From Channa striata (taxonomy: Eukaryota; Chordata; Actinopteri; Anabantiformes; Channidae): a stretch of DNA of 64,000 nucleotides. Under the pieces are notes generated by a model, which was not told where the DNA came from, made no database searches, and was given only the letters and a program-made list of their open reading frames with translations. The stretch covers positions 6,799,517 to 6,863,516 of the forward strand of contig CM065173.1 in the NCBI GenBank assembly GCA_033026295.1, read 5' to 3'. Shown piece by piece: positions 1-13,739 of this stretch. How positions within the stretch are numbered: position 1 is the stretch's first letter; every line of letters starts with the position of its first letter. Both the position numbers and the translations under genes were made by a program.

Positions 1-3000
1 AGGATCTTCTTCAAGCTGAAGTCTTGTGCAGAGCTGGAATCCTCTTTTTTACACTATAACCGTAAATATGCTGTAGAATTAACGTCTCCGACCACCATCT
101 GGTTTATCCAACATGACCAGGTGGCGGTGTCTCGTTTGGCCAATTTGGTAAAATAAATGTAGGAGAAATACTTCAGGTGGACCTCAATGAGCCTCACAGT
201 CCTGCAATCCTCACATTTAGACATTGTGTTGGGAATGGGAGCAAGCAGCTCAAATGGAAGTAGTTAAAGTGGGGTTAAGAAAAACCAAAACATTTTACAC
301 ATAAAAATGTTCCCTTTGAGTACAACAAATTTATTCTTAGGTCTTTGGGGTGTTTTAAAAATCCTCTGGATAAATACAAAAATTGCACATGATCAGAGTA
401 AGAACAACGGTCTGGACCTTGAACGTGAAAAGCAGTTTAAAGTCAAACTCCCATTGTTCTCTGTCCACTGTATTAACCTGAGCTAAACGAAGCGAAATTC
501 AAACTGCCGACTGCATCAAAACAGGGTTCGTTTGCAGAGGTTCATGATGCACTTTAGTCCGAGTTACAGTAAAGTCAGAGTTAATAACGTTTTAGAGTGA
601 AATTTGTGAGACCCTGATTGTTTGATGCACAATATTTGAGGAGAAAGTGTAAAGTCTCTATTGATTGATGATACGAAGCTGAGCCCCTTATAGTTTGATT
701 TCCAGTCTGTTTGTGATCCTTTCTGTTTATGTGGCGCCCTGTTTTTGTGTGTTGTGGTCATCTGATGCCTGTTGTATTGTGTTTGTTTTGGCGCATTACA
801 ATATGTGTATGTTTTCTGCCTTTTTTGTGTCTACTTGGGTCCGTCTGTATCAGTTTTGATACAGTATCACCTTTTTTATATTAGTTTCAGGCTATTGCTG
901 TAAATTTGTGATTCAGTTTTAGTTGCTGTGCATCCCTTTATATTTATTTTGTGCCTATAACTGAGTTTCAAAAAACAAATATGAGCAATAACTTCAGAGG
1001 GTTTAGCTGATGGGCTCCCAGCTTCTTAGGGCCCTGAGCCTGTGCCCGTTAGGCCTGTTCAGTAATCCATCCGTGACTAACGCCAAGCATTTTTCTAATC
1101 ACATTTGTCATTGTTTTTTTAAGGAACAAACCACTTTTAATCATATTTTAGCCCATAATGTTAGAGAAGTAACATTAGACCACTCATAATTCAGTGTTCT
1201 TGCCCAGATGGTTGCGTTTGGAGTGACACGCTGTTTTCACTCAGATGTTTGTAAGAATTCATCCATTTCCAGACCATGTGGATTCAACATTTCAACCATT
1301 TGTGGTGTTTATCTTTCTTTAGTAGGCTACGTTCGTGTTCTGCTAGATATGTCCAACATTTCATTTTTTTTTCTGCAGAACAGCTCCATATGAGGGAATC
1401 AAACCAAAACGTGACCATTCTCATGTCTTTACCGCCTCTCCATCAGAGGAGCGACAGCACGTTCAGAGTCTCACTAAAGGGCACCTCATTAAGATGGATG
1501 TTCGCCACATTGCTGCCCAAAATATGCAGAAATGTTTAGTCTGCTTGTAATCCGAGCCTTCTGTCTCTCTCTCCCCCGGCCTCATTAAACAAATCTCCAT
1601 CCTGTATCCCGCCCTGCCAGTTGGTCTGTTGGCTCAGCTGTGTACAAACAAAACCCGAAGTAAACACAGGATGGATACGGCCACATGTCCAGCTCCAAAA
1701 TTTCATTTGATCCAAATATAAAAATGCTCTGAACGCTAACAGTTTGCAGATTTCTGTGCAACTTTCTGTATGTCAACGTTGCTTTTGGGTGAGTTTGTCA
1801 GTGAGTTTTCAGTTCCCTTATTAAAGCTGCATATGCATGACATCAGGCTTTTTGATGAGACATCAACCAAGATCATTCCTTACATCCTTTCCTCTCATAC
1901 ATGAATTGCTATAGCTTAAAATGAGATCTGCATACACTTTTTAATTTTTATTTAGTATAAATGATATTCTTACACTTCTATATTGCATTTGTAGATACTT
2001 TTATCCCATTTCATATTTACTCTGATGTACTTAGGTGGATGTTGTAGTTTCATGTATTCCATCTTTTCATGTACATTTAAACAGGTACTGCAGTTTTGAG
2101 GTATTTGAGCATTTCCATTCCATTTTAATTTTACTCCATTACATTTATTTTGCAGCTTTAGTGACTTTTTGCAGACATATATTTTTTAAAAATGTATTCA
2201 ATCAATAGATCATGTGTTATAATGGATCAATTACTTGCTCCATAATTACCTTTTTGTTTGAGGAGTAAAACAGGTCTTGTCCTTATCCTTTGACATTAGC
2301 CCTGTACACTTACTGCATGAAAAGTAAGTGAAACTGTATTTATGTGGATGATTTCAGACTCACAAAATGAATTAGAAAAAAAAACATAAATACATACCAC
2401 ATATACCACATAAAATAAGACCATACGTACACCGTACTTGCACTTTTTCTGTAAATACATTTCAGATCAATCAGCTTGAGTAAATAATTAAATACAATAT
2501 CATGTACTTGAAGTATTGCTTCAGTCAAGTATATGTTTATATTAGTACAACTTAAAGTTTAGGGATTTTATTGTTTTTACATTCATGTTTCACAGCAAAA
2601 TAAAAACTATTCAAATGACAAGCTAATGAGAATATTAAGGGTCCAAAGCAACAGCACAGGGGCCGCTGTGGCTCAGGAGGTGCAGCTGGTTTTCCAAAAC
2701 ACAAAGCCAAATCGCTTTGATTAATTCTCAGTTCGTTCCACGTGTCAAAGTGTCCTTGAGCAAACTAGTTTGGAAAAAAAGGGGAACAAATAAACTGTAA
2801 AGATGTTTTTTATCACTTAAATGAACATATGAGCAAAAACACGCTGTTAATGTTGAGCTTTTCACACGAATTAAGACTCATTGCTGCACAGGAAACCATG
2901 TTCCTAAATGAACCCAGTGAGTTTTTATGGCTTCACTTACTGTAATTTGACATCACGGTGACACTAACACATTAAAAGCACAAAGGTGGTTGTTGCATCT

Positions 3001-5178
3001 TGGTGAGTGTTTTGTTGCCAAGGCCTCTATCAAGCAGACAAAACCCATTTAATACTCTGTTGAGCAGATTCACAGATGGAAGCTTCATTTGGACTCCTGT
3101 CAAGCGTGCTCGCATAGCCTTTAAACCGTGAAGATTAGGACAGCGAAGCAACAAGACTGTAAGTCACATCCAACAGTTCATTCGCTCCTGAAGACATCAC
3201 CGGGCTCGATGCAAGCGAGATTAAAAGTTGTCCGACGTCTCCAGTTACTGAACGGCAGAGCAGCAATGCAGCGAGTCCATCCGTGGCTTTTGTGTGAAGA
3301 CTTTTGTGCTCTGGCAAAAATCTGTAGCCCACTTCCTTCTGAAAAAGCCCTGAACGTTTGAGGCCATCTGGAAGGTGAATTTCACGGCCCGTTTGGCAGC
3401 AGGACGTGTCTAGTCGGGGTGTTTGTGTAAACAGCTTGTAATGGTTTTAGCCCTTGTGGTGTCTACGCACGATGTGCACAATCATTCACTGCACTGTCCA
3501 TCCGCATGTCGACGTGCAAACCGGCACGTTCTCGCCCTTCGTACGCGGTGAAGCCTGGAGACAACCCGAGTGAGACCGGCCGTGGATGTCAGCACAGCTG
3601 TGCTCGCTGCTCTTTTGCCGATCAGACTGATTATTGGCATCATTTCTGGGTTTGAACGCGCCTGTTCTACTTGCCCTCAGTGAAGTTTTCATGTGGTCCT
3701 TGTCAGTTGTTACATGCACTCAGGTGTGAATGTGAATCATTGTTTGTTTCATGTGTGCGTCAGAATGTCTTGTTGCAAACTGGTTGCATATGGTCGCAGG
3801 CTGGTGGAGAATTATCCAAAATATTACAGTTACTTATTCATCCATTAGCTTCACTGCCATGGACGGATTATTAAACAAAGGCCCCGAACCTGTTTTTTTA
3901 TCTTTATCATTTGTTAAATTCTTTATCATTTGTGTTTATATGTCTGTTTTTTTCCCAATCTTTTTGTCTTTGTGTGTGTGTTTACTGTTTTCGTCATGTT
4001 TTGTCTCTTTTTGTTTGGGACATTTAATATTAATGTGTTTTATATCTCAGGCTATATGTCCCACATATAAAATAATTTTCTTTGCATTGATGTCTCAATT
4101 ATATGTAATTTTCTGTTATAGTAAAATCTGTAGCTTCAGCTGATGACTAAACCACAGCCTTCAAATCAAAATATGAACAAAGGCCTTTTGGATTGTCTCA
4201 GAATAGAATTCAGGACAGGATCAGTTTAAGCAACATGTGTAATTCTAATTTGAGCATGTTTTGTCAGATGTCTCAGTCTTCTCGGAGAACCTCTCCAGGT
4301 CCCCTGTCTCTAACCCAGACTGCATGACCACTGTTCCAGTAAACAGGGACCAGGCTACGTTGAGGAATGACTCGCTTTCCATCAGGAGAAATGGAGTGAT
4401 GGCACTTTGCAAAAGTCTATTATCTCTTTACAAAGTTCTATCAAGTCTAATCTGTTTTGCAGAGGAAGGCAACAGGTCTGAATTGTAATCTCAGCCATCG
4501 TGGAGCATTTTTTGGGAAATTGTAGTATTAAATGCTTAATTAGACTTGTGGGTCCGTGACATTGTCGTTTTGATGAGAACCTGGTGGACTGTTTGTCACC
4601 AGCTGCATCCAGGGACAGGGACACATAGATCGCATTGTCCTACCACAGCAGGTTTGACAATGTCTGTGTGTGTTTCTGGGGAGACCTGGATCTACAGCAT
4701 AGTATCAGAGCAGCTGCAGTCCTCATCTCCTGAAGCTGAAGAAATGTGAGGAGGACCTGTCCGGAGAAATCAAAGCTCCATATCAGATTTATACTTCACT
4801 AGTTTTATAAAGAACAAGAAGACGGAGCAGAATCCAAACCTCTTTACTAGATGAAACAGTCTACAACATTCCAGTGTATCCCACAAGTCCTCCAGGACCT
4901 GCTGTGTCGCATCCCTGCTACCACTATAACCCATGTGTCCCAGAAGCTTCTAGAACTCTTTTAAAAAAGTGGTTCAACCCTCCAAGCAGATAGTGGTTTC
5001 ACCCCTTTACCCCCTATTGTATCAAGATGGATGCATTTTGTCCCCGGTAACTGTGTGGACCTACACGGTCAATAACGAAAACAAACGATCATCCATAATC
5101 CACATTCTCCATAACTGAATGGTGAAAAGTCACGAAATGCATCTTTGAAATTCTAAATGTTTCATATCTGTCTCTCAG
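1..5178 (+). other. htr4: Presumed last intron of htr4 (no exon recognised)
   Basis: This stretch lies directly upstream of the recognised last coding exon of htr4, so it should be the final part of the preceding intron. I looked for the exon that should come before (end of TM7 and the proximal cytoplasmic tail of the receptor) and did not find it, so the intron is at least about 5 kb long. HTR4 has large introns in human and several alternative 3' exons, so alternative tail exons could lie here, but none shows a convincing acceptor plus conserved frame. A degraded repeat copy sits at 2653-2770; the rest is AT-rich unique-looking sequence. Confidence 0.5.
2653..2770 (-). repeat. Degraded copy of a fish interspersed repeat
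   Basis: The block contains CTGTGGCTCAGGAGGTGCAG and then GTCAAAGTGTCCTTGAGCAA. These correspond, in reverse orientation and with drift, to the clearer copy near 40131-40375 (which has GGACACTTCAACCTGTGAATC and CTACCTACTGCGCCACAG). This repeat type is widespread in percomorph genomes. Assignment comes from internal similarity plus recalled consensus, not from a library search. Confidence 0.55.
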
Positions 5179-5266
5179 GTATTCGGTCCTTCAGAACGGG
5201 AACCACACGGAGCAGGAGAAGGCGTTTCTGCACACCGACATAGAGTCCCACGAGTCCTGTTTGTGA
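5179..5266 (+). CDS. htr4: htr4, last coding exon (5-HT4 receptor C-terminal tail)
   Basis: This is the C-terminal tail of the serotonin 5-HT4 receptor, a Gs-coupled GPCR of neurons and gut. A good acceptor (TCTGTCTCTCAG) precedes the exon. Its first base completes a split codon, after which the frame reads YSVLQNGNHTEQEK, then FLHTDIESHESCL and a TGA stop (28 full codons). The human 5-HT4(a) tail reads YTVLHRGHHQELEK ... HNDPESLESCF, so residue spacing, the HxD/ESxESC core and the end point all match. The last residues, S-C-L, form a class I PDZ ligand; the human (a) form ends in S-C-F and is known to bind PDZ proteins such as SNX27. All transmembrane segments are encoded to the left of the window. 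The exon is recognised from the tail alone, and the upstream exon cannot be checked here. Confidence 0.85.
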
Positions 5267-6240
5267 CCAACAGCGGCTCCTCAGTCACCGCCCCCCCGCC
5301 GGCCTCGGCCCTCTCACCTTCACCGAAGGAGCCGCCTTCACACAGCCTGAGGTGCAATCCAGCACAGATGCTCCAAACGTCCAGGGCCCTTGTAGGGATG
5401 CAAGGCGAGGAGTGCCACAACGCCAGGGGTGCATCTGGACTTCACCTGTGGAGTGGAAAAAACTTATGCTGGTTCTGTCATGCTACTTCTCCATTCTGCA
5501 GGGCCACGTAAGACCGAGCTGGCTCACGTGGGCTGAACTAGAGCAAGAGTGTGTTCCCATCAGCAGGCCCACTGGTCGCTCTCTGGGAGGTCCGGGTCGT
5601 CTTGTGCAAAACTGGTGGCTTGGGTGGAGCTGTAGGAGACGGTCACAGCACGACATGTGATCAGCGACTGTGTTAAGGCAATCGTGGAAGTGAAATATGT
5701 TGCCAAAGCTATTTGTTAAATGTGGATATATTTCCGATGATTAAATGATGCTCCCTGTTGTTTTCTAGTACACAAAGGAGCTTCAATGAATAATAGGCTG
5801 GCAAAAATGAGCTTTTAAGTGTTATTCATTAAAAGAGGCCGAGTTCAGAACAATATTTCTTTGCCAAGCATCACATATTAAACATCGTGCATCTTAGCCT
5901 TCATGCAAAGCAGAGGAACCTGTTTGTCTCCCAGGTTAAAACTTCCCTGCTTTGCTAAATCCTCGCTAAGCTGAAAGGAAATGGGGCTGCGAGGTGTTTA
6001 GTTCAATCCCTGAACCCGTCAAAGTGCTTTATTGCAGAGGCTGCGAGCTCACACACTGTGTTCATCACCCAAAGAGGCTCAGACTGAATCATTGTTCCCT
6101 TTCTCAAGTTCCCCTGCAACGAGGGAGGCGGAGAATCGCAATATGTGAAAGCCGCACAGGTACCGAGGTGCTGTCGGGGCAGTGTGTGTGTGTGTGAGTA
6201 CGGTGTGTTTCCATGGACGTCTGTTTCTGTATGTGTGGGT
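5267..6240 (+). other. htr4: Probable htr4 3' UTR and downstream flank
   Basis: The sequence after the htr4 stop is relatively GC-rich to about 5650, then turns AT-rich. ATTAAA hexamers, candidate polyadenylation signals, occur at about 5740-5745 and 5828-5833. I did not see a canonical AATAAA in this stretch. The end of the transcript is therefore unresolved. Open frames here look like chance frames in GC-rich sequence. Confidence 0.4.
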
Positions 6241-6243
6241 GTT

Positions 6244-6563
6244 AAGCCTCTTTCACATATGAACTGCAGACACTCTCCGGAGTATTAGTAGCCGGAATTG
6301 TCTTTGACTTATGTGACACACAGTGGAAGACTGGATGAGCGGTCAGGAAATACAGGAGGCACAACATGGTTTACAGCACATTGAAGGTCTGACTGAAACG
6401 TCATCAACAGGCACTTATTCTGGATTTGGCACTTGGGGGCTCACAAATTAAAGTCCGGGTAATCTCCAGACCATCTCAATCAGAAAATGTGTGTTTTCAC
6501 ACACACCACCTCTGGGTAAAGTCTGGAGAAAGTCAGGACTCTGCATGTGTGAAAGAGGCTTTA
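6244..6563. mobile_element. MITE-like element with terminal inverted repeats, about 320 bp
   Basis: The left end reads GCCTCTTTCACATATG and the right end, on the opposite strand, reads GCCTCTTTCACACATG. After these 16 positions (one mismatch) similarity continues more weakly for about 25 bp. No coding potential is seen inside. The left flank shows TTAA directly before GCC and the right flank shows TTTA directly after GGC. That would fit a decayed TTAA target duplication of the piggyBac type, although a TA duplication is equally possible. This is a non-autonomous DNA transposon by structure; the superfamily is not settled. Confidence 0.65.
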
Positions 6564-9500
6564 GTGTGCGTGAGTCGTCTCGTGTGATCTTGCGTTAAAA
6601 ACCTTCTTTCCCTTCGTGTCATGCTGTGCTGCTACCACGTATAGCAACAAGCCAATTATCATCTTCTTCATTTTCTTCTAAAAAATGTACAACAGTTATG
6701 TGCTTCTATTCATAGAAACGCTGCAACTTTTTTACACCCACAATGCAATTTGTCCTTTTTCAAAACACTACTACAATGAATCGTCCAGTTCTTTTGAACT
6801 GCAGCATAAAACTTTGTTCAAAAAGCCACATACTGGTCCCCAGAGGCTCAGTCTCACTGCATGATTAATCACTGGTTGCACGCCACAAAGTATGAATTAA
6901 CACCGCTGCCGCTTACACACTGTGACAACATTGTGAGGACTTGTCTTCAGTGCGACAACAAGCGACAGTGAATCATATGATACTTATCGCGCCTCATTGT
7001 AGAAAGAACATTTTTCTGACTGACTGGGGGAATTTTGCTCCGTCAGATGTCAGAAGTGGAAAAACAGTTGGTTGAGTCGGATTTCTGTCCTTATAAACTT
7101 TCGATTGTTATTTGATCGTGTAGCAGTGAAGCAAAAACTTTGATTCAGGATAAAGGCAAGACAAACAAATGAAATATTGCAGTCTCTCCTCTATGTTTTA
7201 TTGCTACTCAGTAGTTTTATATTGACTCTGTGTGATGTGAAGGGGTCGCTCCCACAGAGGAATTCCCAAAATTGGCATAAATGCTGCATTACTTGAAGTC
7301 TTTTTAGCCCCTTTTATCTGTTTAGTTGTTTTGGGTTTAGCCACCGTTTTAATACACAGATACAGTTAAAAGTTTGTGGCAGAGACAAATATTTTTCAGC
7401 GCTAGAGTAAAAAGAGTGAATTATAGATTTACAAATCTAGTTGTGTAAAAGTCAGTCCCTCGATTTTTTTCTGACATTTTTGTGATCGTTGCAGCCTAAA
7501 ATGCCTGATTAGGGGCTGCAACTTTTTTTTTTTAATTGATGCATGTTGCAATGTTTTATAAAGTCATAAACTGCAAGATCACATAGACTGACAGGGACTG
7601 GTGGAACTGTTGCAATTGCAACATCACAAATTTTATGTAAAGTTTACTGGAAGTAAAAATAAGTAACTGACTTTAAGTAACCTTGAGAAAAAAACGGAAC
7701 CCTGGGACTCAGTTTTTTTGTGTTTTTTTTCAGTGTCATAACTAAACTTATCCTTCGACATAAACTCTTTAGAACAACTATAAAATACCTACAGTGTGAG
7801 AATATACCGTTTCAAACTTTGTGTTTTTCTTTAGTGCATGAAAATTTGATAAATAACAGACGCATACATTTTTTTAAACAGCTATAAAGATCATAAAATT
7901 TAGATTAACAGTAAACAACTCTTCCAGATTTGAAGCAGGGACAGAAACAGGAGCAAATCTTCTTTGAAAAATATGTGAATCAGATGAAATCACTGCTGGG
8001 CACTGATTCGCTGGCATCAAAAATTAAAGTAAAAAGCTTCTGAGTGAGCTAATTACTAATGCTTGCAGAGATGAGCCCATTGACCCAGTTCAGGAACTAA
8101 CTGGTTAATCCAACCCTTCACTATGGAGCTTGGAATGAACAAAAAGTCAACAGCTCAGTGACCGTGGTTGAACACCACATACAGTATCTGCAATTTCATT
8201 GGTTGGTTTTAAGTGTCAGTGTCATATGTTTCACCACGGGTCCTTGACCTAAAAATCAAAATGAATAAGTTTGTAGATAGATGGAGAATCTACAAATCAC
8301 CCAATTAAAAAAATACTTTGTAATGTTTCAAACTTCATGATCAACAGTCACAGGGGTCAGTTTGGATTATGGTCATTTCAATGGTGATTCACGATGGATT
8401 ACGAGTATTAAAATGTCAAACAACCCCAGCCACATCAATCTTTTCAGTTCATGAAAATCAGTCCCAGTGTCATCCTGTTATTGGTTCTGATGAGGATCTT
8501 TACTTAGCGATCTTGAGATGAAACTAAGGCTGTTTGGTTTGTTTTTCTCACTCGGTGTAAGAGGCAGGTTAATATTAATCTCAAGTTTATAGCCAGAAAA
8601 TAATGAGAAATCTTTGTCAGAAGTTCTCAGAAACATCCTGTTGTCGGCTCAGTTCCGTTGGTGGATGTGAATTCATGAAAACCCTTTTTTCTTTATGCTG
8701 TAATATTTATGGTGAAGCAAATTTACATGGTTGCATATGTTATTACATGGTGTGCAGAATTACTGCTGCATTTCTGTGAATTTTTAGTTATTTATGGATA
8801 CGATGGCAGCCTGGTGTCAAGTTGTCTGTGCTGCTGGAAGAATGCAAGATGGGAAACTTCTGTCTTTATGTGGCTGGAATTTCTAAAGTGCAAATGCATT
8901 TTCATCATCAAACAAATGTAGAAAATACATTTTACATATAAATACAAATTTATATCTTAATTTTATATTTATCATCTCACTGATAAATAATTACTACATT
9001 CTTTTTTAATTCTTTGTTTGCTTTTGTGATCTCTTCCATACATAAAGCACTAGCACTTTTTAGCAATTTAGGGAAGAATCTGTTTAAAAGAGCCACAGAC
9101 AATTTTTCCAATAATAAATATTTAATTGCCAATAATATGTCTGTAGTTGTGCAAGGACATATTATTTTATTATTATTATTTACTAATTTACTTTTTTATC
9201 TTAATTATGATAACTTTAGTGATGGTGGGTGTCCATGTGAAAACAACAACAAATTTACCCAAATTTACCAAAAAGACAATCAAAAACAAGAACCCATGTC
9301 TGTTCTTTCCAAACTCGCAATATTTTCCAGCAGCTCCAGTAGAATTTCCTCTGGATGCTTCGTCAGATGTCTAAACATTGTCAGTCCAGTTTTGGGTCTT
9401 CATGCCTAAAAAATAGCTATGCTAAGCTAAAACTTACAGAGTTGAACAATAAGTAGAGCACAAACGCCCTTTTTAAGAAAAATAAGATTTGTTTAGTATG

Positions 9501-10186
9501 ATTTCACAAAAAAACACATTTCTCATTTCATTTAGGCTTCTTAATTTGGATTTAATAGAGGTTTAAGCAAAATTGTATTGTTTTATTTTATTGGGTCCTT
9601 TTGATTATTTTTGGATTGCTAACAAATCGAGCTGAAACTTCAGTAAAAGTTATGAAGGGGCCTAATTTGATTTTCCTTTGTCAACAAATGACACAAAATC
9701 ACTATTGATCTCTTTCTTCTTTTTCCAGTCGGATCAATTCCACAAAAATTTTCCTTTTTAGATTTTCTGAATAAAAAAACAGATCTTTGGCGTTAGTTTT
9801 TGGAAAGCTCACGTGTCCTGGCACGTTTTTTTCCCTAAAATGACCTTATTCTGCAGAACGGGCCACACAAGGCTGAGAACAAAGGCTGCGGAGAATAAAC
9901 TAAATAATGCACAATTCCACAGAAGCATTTTGAGTCCTGACAGCTTGTGGATTCACATCCATCTTCTTAGGATCTTTAAACCCACAACTTTCCTTAAAAG
10001 CAAGTAAACATCTGTTTAAGGTTTTTCCATGAGTAACTTTGTGCTGCCTTGTCATTTTCTTTTCTATATTCTACCTATTTGTTCTTTTGCTCGCTGTTCA
10101 ACTCTGCCCACTTTCACTGCTGCAGTTTCCATGACATCTGTGCTTAATGTCCGGCAGTGCGTGTGTCCATTGTGATGCGTGTTCAC

Positions 10187-10188
<2 letters not shown>

Positions 10189-10219
<31 letters not shown>
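10189..10219. repeat. (GT)n microsatellite
   Basis: An uninterrupted GT dinucleotide run of about 31 bp. Confidence 0.95.
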
Positions 10220-10221
<2 letters not shown>

Positions 10222-11271
10222 ATGCTCCTCAAGAGTCCAAATTTAGGACAGTCAATCTCGCCTACCTTCATGAAATCAAATCATTAACGAGCCAAAGAAT
10301 ATAGGGATGACCATTTTTGGAGACGTACCAAACATATCACGAGGAAAGAAAAGGGCAGAATAAGTTCAAGTCGGAGACCATCTGAGAGATTGAAGAGGTC
10401 GTGGCTATTTCAAGTAAATGGGACCAAAGAGAAGTAAAATGAAAACACTTCAGATAAAACATTTGCCCGGCATGAATTTAGATTGGAGTTACCAAACCGA
10501 CCAACCCGGTCTCCTAAAGATTCCCACACAACTAAACTGCAAACACGATTAAGTTTCCTGTGGACATAATGAGAATATCTTGATACCTTGATACTGAACA
10601 TATCAATAAAATGTTTCCTGACAATGTATTTTTCTTGTCAGAATATCCAGTTGGATGAATTGTGCTGTAATCCTGCAGGACAATGTCCAGTTTGTGTGAC
10701 TCACAGCATTTTGTGGTTGTGTTCAGAGTCAGAGGACGATCCAGAGCTGGCGTAATATAAATGTAAAATTTCACAAATGTGTTTTACTGATCTTCAACAC
10801 ATGCACAGTCTGTCTCTAACGTCTGTGGTTTTCTTGCGTGAACCAAACCAGTAAGAGGACTCTGGAATAAATCTCGGGGCTTTAGCTTGACATTTCTATG
10901 CTTCGTACAGCCGCAAACTGTGTTTGCAGTTTAGTTGGATTTTTAGGTTACGGGGTTGGCTAAAACACGCTGCCCCAAACTCATCTGTTCATTTCAGCCC
11001 GTTGTTTCCATGTGATGGTTGAACTCAGTGTGGGAGTCGGGCTGTGGCCAACAAAAAAGTCTCCAAACACAAACTCACCAAGTTGGCTCATCAAAATCCA
11101 ACTGGATTGTTTTTGCTACATCAAGAAAACTTTAAGCATTAAATAATATGGCCGAACAGAAAATCAGGGTGTGTTAGTCCCTCAGAATCAAACTTTTTCA
11201 AATTTTTCTGATAAAAGTTTGAGAATCACTTCAAGAACATTACAAATGGAAATGTCCAGTTTGATTTGACT

Positions 11272-11335
11272 TTCTTTATTTAGTGCCAAATCACAACAAA
11301 GTCGTCTCCAGCCAATTCACATCACAAAATGTTGT
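11272..11335 (+). repeat. SINE-like fish repeat fragment
   Basis: Contains TAGTGCCAAATCACAACAAA followed by GTCGTCTCCA. This matches the recalled fish repeat core 'gcgccaattcacaacaaaagtcgtctcaaggc'-like sequence and a second copy in this window at 30115-30215, which has AAGCGCCAATTCACAACAAC and TTCAAGGCAC. Confidence 0.55.
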
Positions 11336-13739
11336 AACTCCATCAGCTCTAAACTGTTGCACTGGACAACACCAGTTATTTGACGCATTTACTACCATTT
11401 AAAACCTGACCAAATCTCAATGTCACAGTCAAACAATAATCTCTGTGACCTTCCCAAAACTCAAATACAAAATTGATGATTTCTATCCATGTTAAGGTTT
11501 TAAGTGGAAGGGAGAAGGAAGAGGAGGTGTCAGACTGAAGAACCGAACTCTCTGCAGGGTTCACAGCCAGAAAACATCGCTGCTGCTAACTCACACAAAC
11601 TACAAGCAGCATTTACAGTCTCTGTCCAAACTCACTGAGCTCACATGGTGATTGATGAAGGTTATCTTCTTGTCCCCTGCATAAATCAGGGGAACAGAAG
11701 ATAATTATGGTTTAATTTGATTCTATTAGGCATTTATTCGTTTCCTCTTCACCTTGAACAGAACTTGCAGCCTTTAAAAATCTCCTTGATACAGCCCGTA
11801 TGTCAACTGTCCAAAAGAGTCAGAGTTTATCCACCTAATCGCAAAGTTTCTGTTCGTTTTTGCAAACTTTATTGTGACTTTTTTTCAAATGCTGGATTAT
11901 ATACGTCATGCAACCTCAAAGCTAATATTTTGGTACTCAGTTCTCAGCACAGCCTCTTTGCCTTTTCGTTGCAATGAAAATGTCCCTTGGACATATTTCA
12001 AACATCTTACCTGCCTTATTAAACGTCTGATGCGGCCACTGTCTGAGCCTTACTTTGCAGTTTTGTAGATAAGTGCAGAAAAGGGATTTTGCTGCGTTTC
12101 CAGCTGTCAAAAATTGTAGTGTGGTGACTTATGGTTATGAGGTCATCGCCTGGCTTTATCTGATGCACGACCAGTTTGGCCTCTTATCATTAAAGAACCA
12201 ATTGTGCTGGTATTAAAATGCAGGATTTAGACAATGGCTGCTTTATGTAACTTCCTGAGTTTTATTCCATGCCACATCTGCTCTGTATCCCTTCCAGCTC
12301 AAGTTAAAAAACACTCATTTACGTTTGCAGCTTACAGCATGAATGTGCATATAAAAGTCCCACAAGCTGTCCAAAGGAGACAAAGAAAGAACTTTTATAA
12401 AACTCTTCAGTATTTATTTTGACAGAACAAAATGGGTATTTTCATGTATTAAAGAACATAAAAGCTTCTCTTTCAGGGAGCTGAAATGTGTATGACTTTT
12501 TTCTGTTGCTATGTGACAGTTCTGATAAAGGCTAATTAAAGATTAAAGAGATGTTGATAATCCTGGTGTTGACTTTCTCTGTGACTCCGATAACAGTGCA
12601 CGTGTCAGTCTGACTGAAAGCGAGAAGAGCGAGATAAAGAGCTCACTTCAATCAATTATGTCCGTGTTCTCACCGAGCTCCTTTGTACATGAAGCGCTGA
12701 CAACTTGGAGGCATTCAGAAATTGAAAAACTATAATGATAAGGCACATGAAGATACACTGAATGTAAGGAGCTTTGTCTGCACGAATGAATGAATTCTCA
12801 CTGTTTACGCCTGCAAATAAAAGGTCACAACGTTTGAAATAAGATGAATCAGATTAAAGGTTTTTATATACTTCCGTCATTATTTGGTCATAGGGACATT
12901 TGTTTGAGTAGTGAGATGATTAATAAATGGCAGATAGAGTTGAAGGACAACATGCAACAAAGATCCTGTTTGTCACAACATCTAACAATTAATCTTAATT
13001 TTCAGTTTTTATGCTTTCTTATGATCTCTCACTCTACATGTTTTAATCTACTTTGTGCAATGGATCAGCTACAGAGTGAAGCTTCCACTTAATGAACATC
13101 AAAAACAAATGTCGGGTTGGAATTGTCTATTAAATAAAGTTTATTTCAACAAGATGACCACCTCCTCCTCAGATAACGGGAGGATTACAGCTGACGAAGC
13201 TGAAATCAGTCGTGTGATGGTCAATATGTGACCGGTTTACTGAAGTGTCTGCCCCACCCCAACATCGCCCGGGGTTCGTTTCATTTCACTGTATCTATGA
13301 TCGCATGATGAGTAAAATTGATATTAGAGTAACAGACTTTTGGTAACTGTGGAATGATGGGCAGTAGTTTGAAAAAGCAAAGTATCTTCCTCCAACCAAA
13401 CATTTTGTAATCTGAACTATTACAGTGAGCTTTATTGTCAATTTTTAGTCTTGCAATACTTGTGGTAAATTAGTTTTTAATATTTATTGAACGAAAAAAT
13501 ACAGACAGACACTTTCATAGTGTGTTAAAGTACTCTATACTGTATTGTAGTGTTGTCTGTAAATATAAAATTGTGCCCTGCGGCTTTCATTGTGAAAAAG
13601 AGCAGCGCTGCTTCAATATGGCACGTCAGGTTTCTGTGTCTCTCAGCGTGACACCTGGGCCATTCTTCATGCAGCTGGCAAGAAAACTTTTTGTGTGTCT
13701 GGAGATTTTTGAGCTTTTTTCAGTCGGTTTCTGTCCAGG

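Larger units (their letters stand above)
6600..13735. other. Intergenic, no gene recognised
   Basis: AT-rich sequence with only short, non-conserved open frames. It contains one (GT)n microsatellite, one SINE-like copy (listed separately) and runs of A or T. I found no exon with flanking splice sites and conserved-looking coding content. Confidence 0.5.

Noticed and set aside
4546..4749. Open frame in htr4 intron as an alternative 5-HT4 tail exon
   Set aside because: It does not resemble the known alternative tails, and no convincing acceptor precedes a plausible frame.
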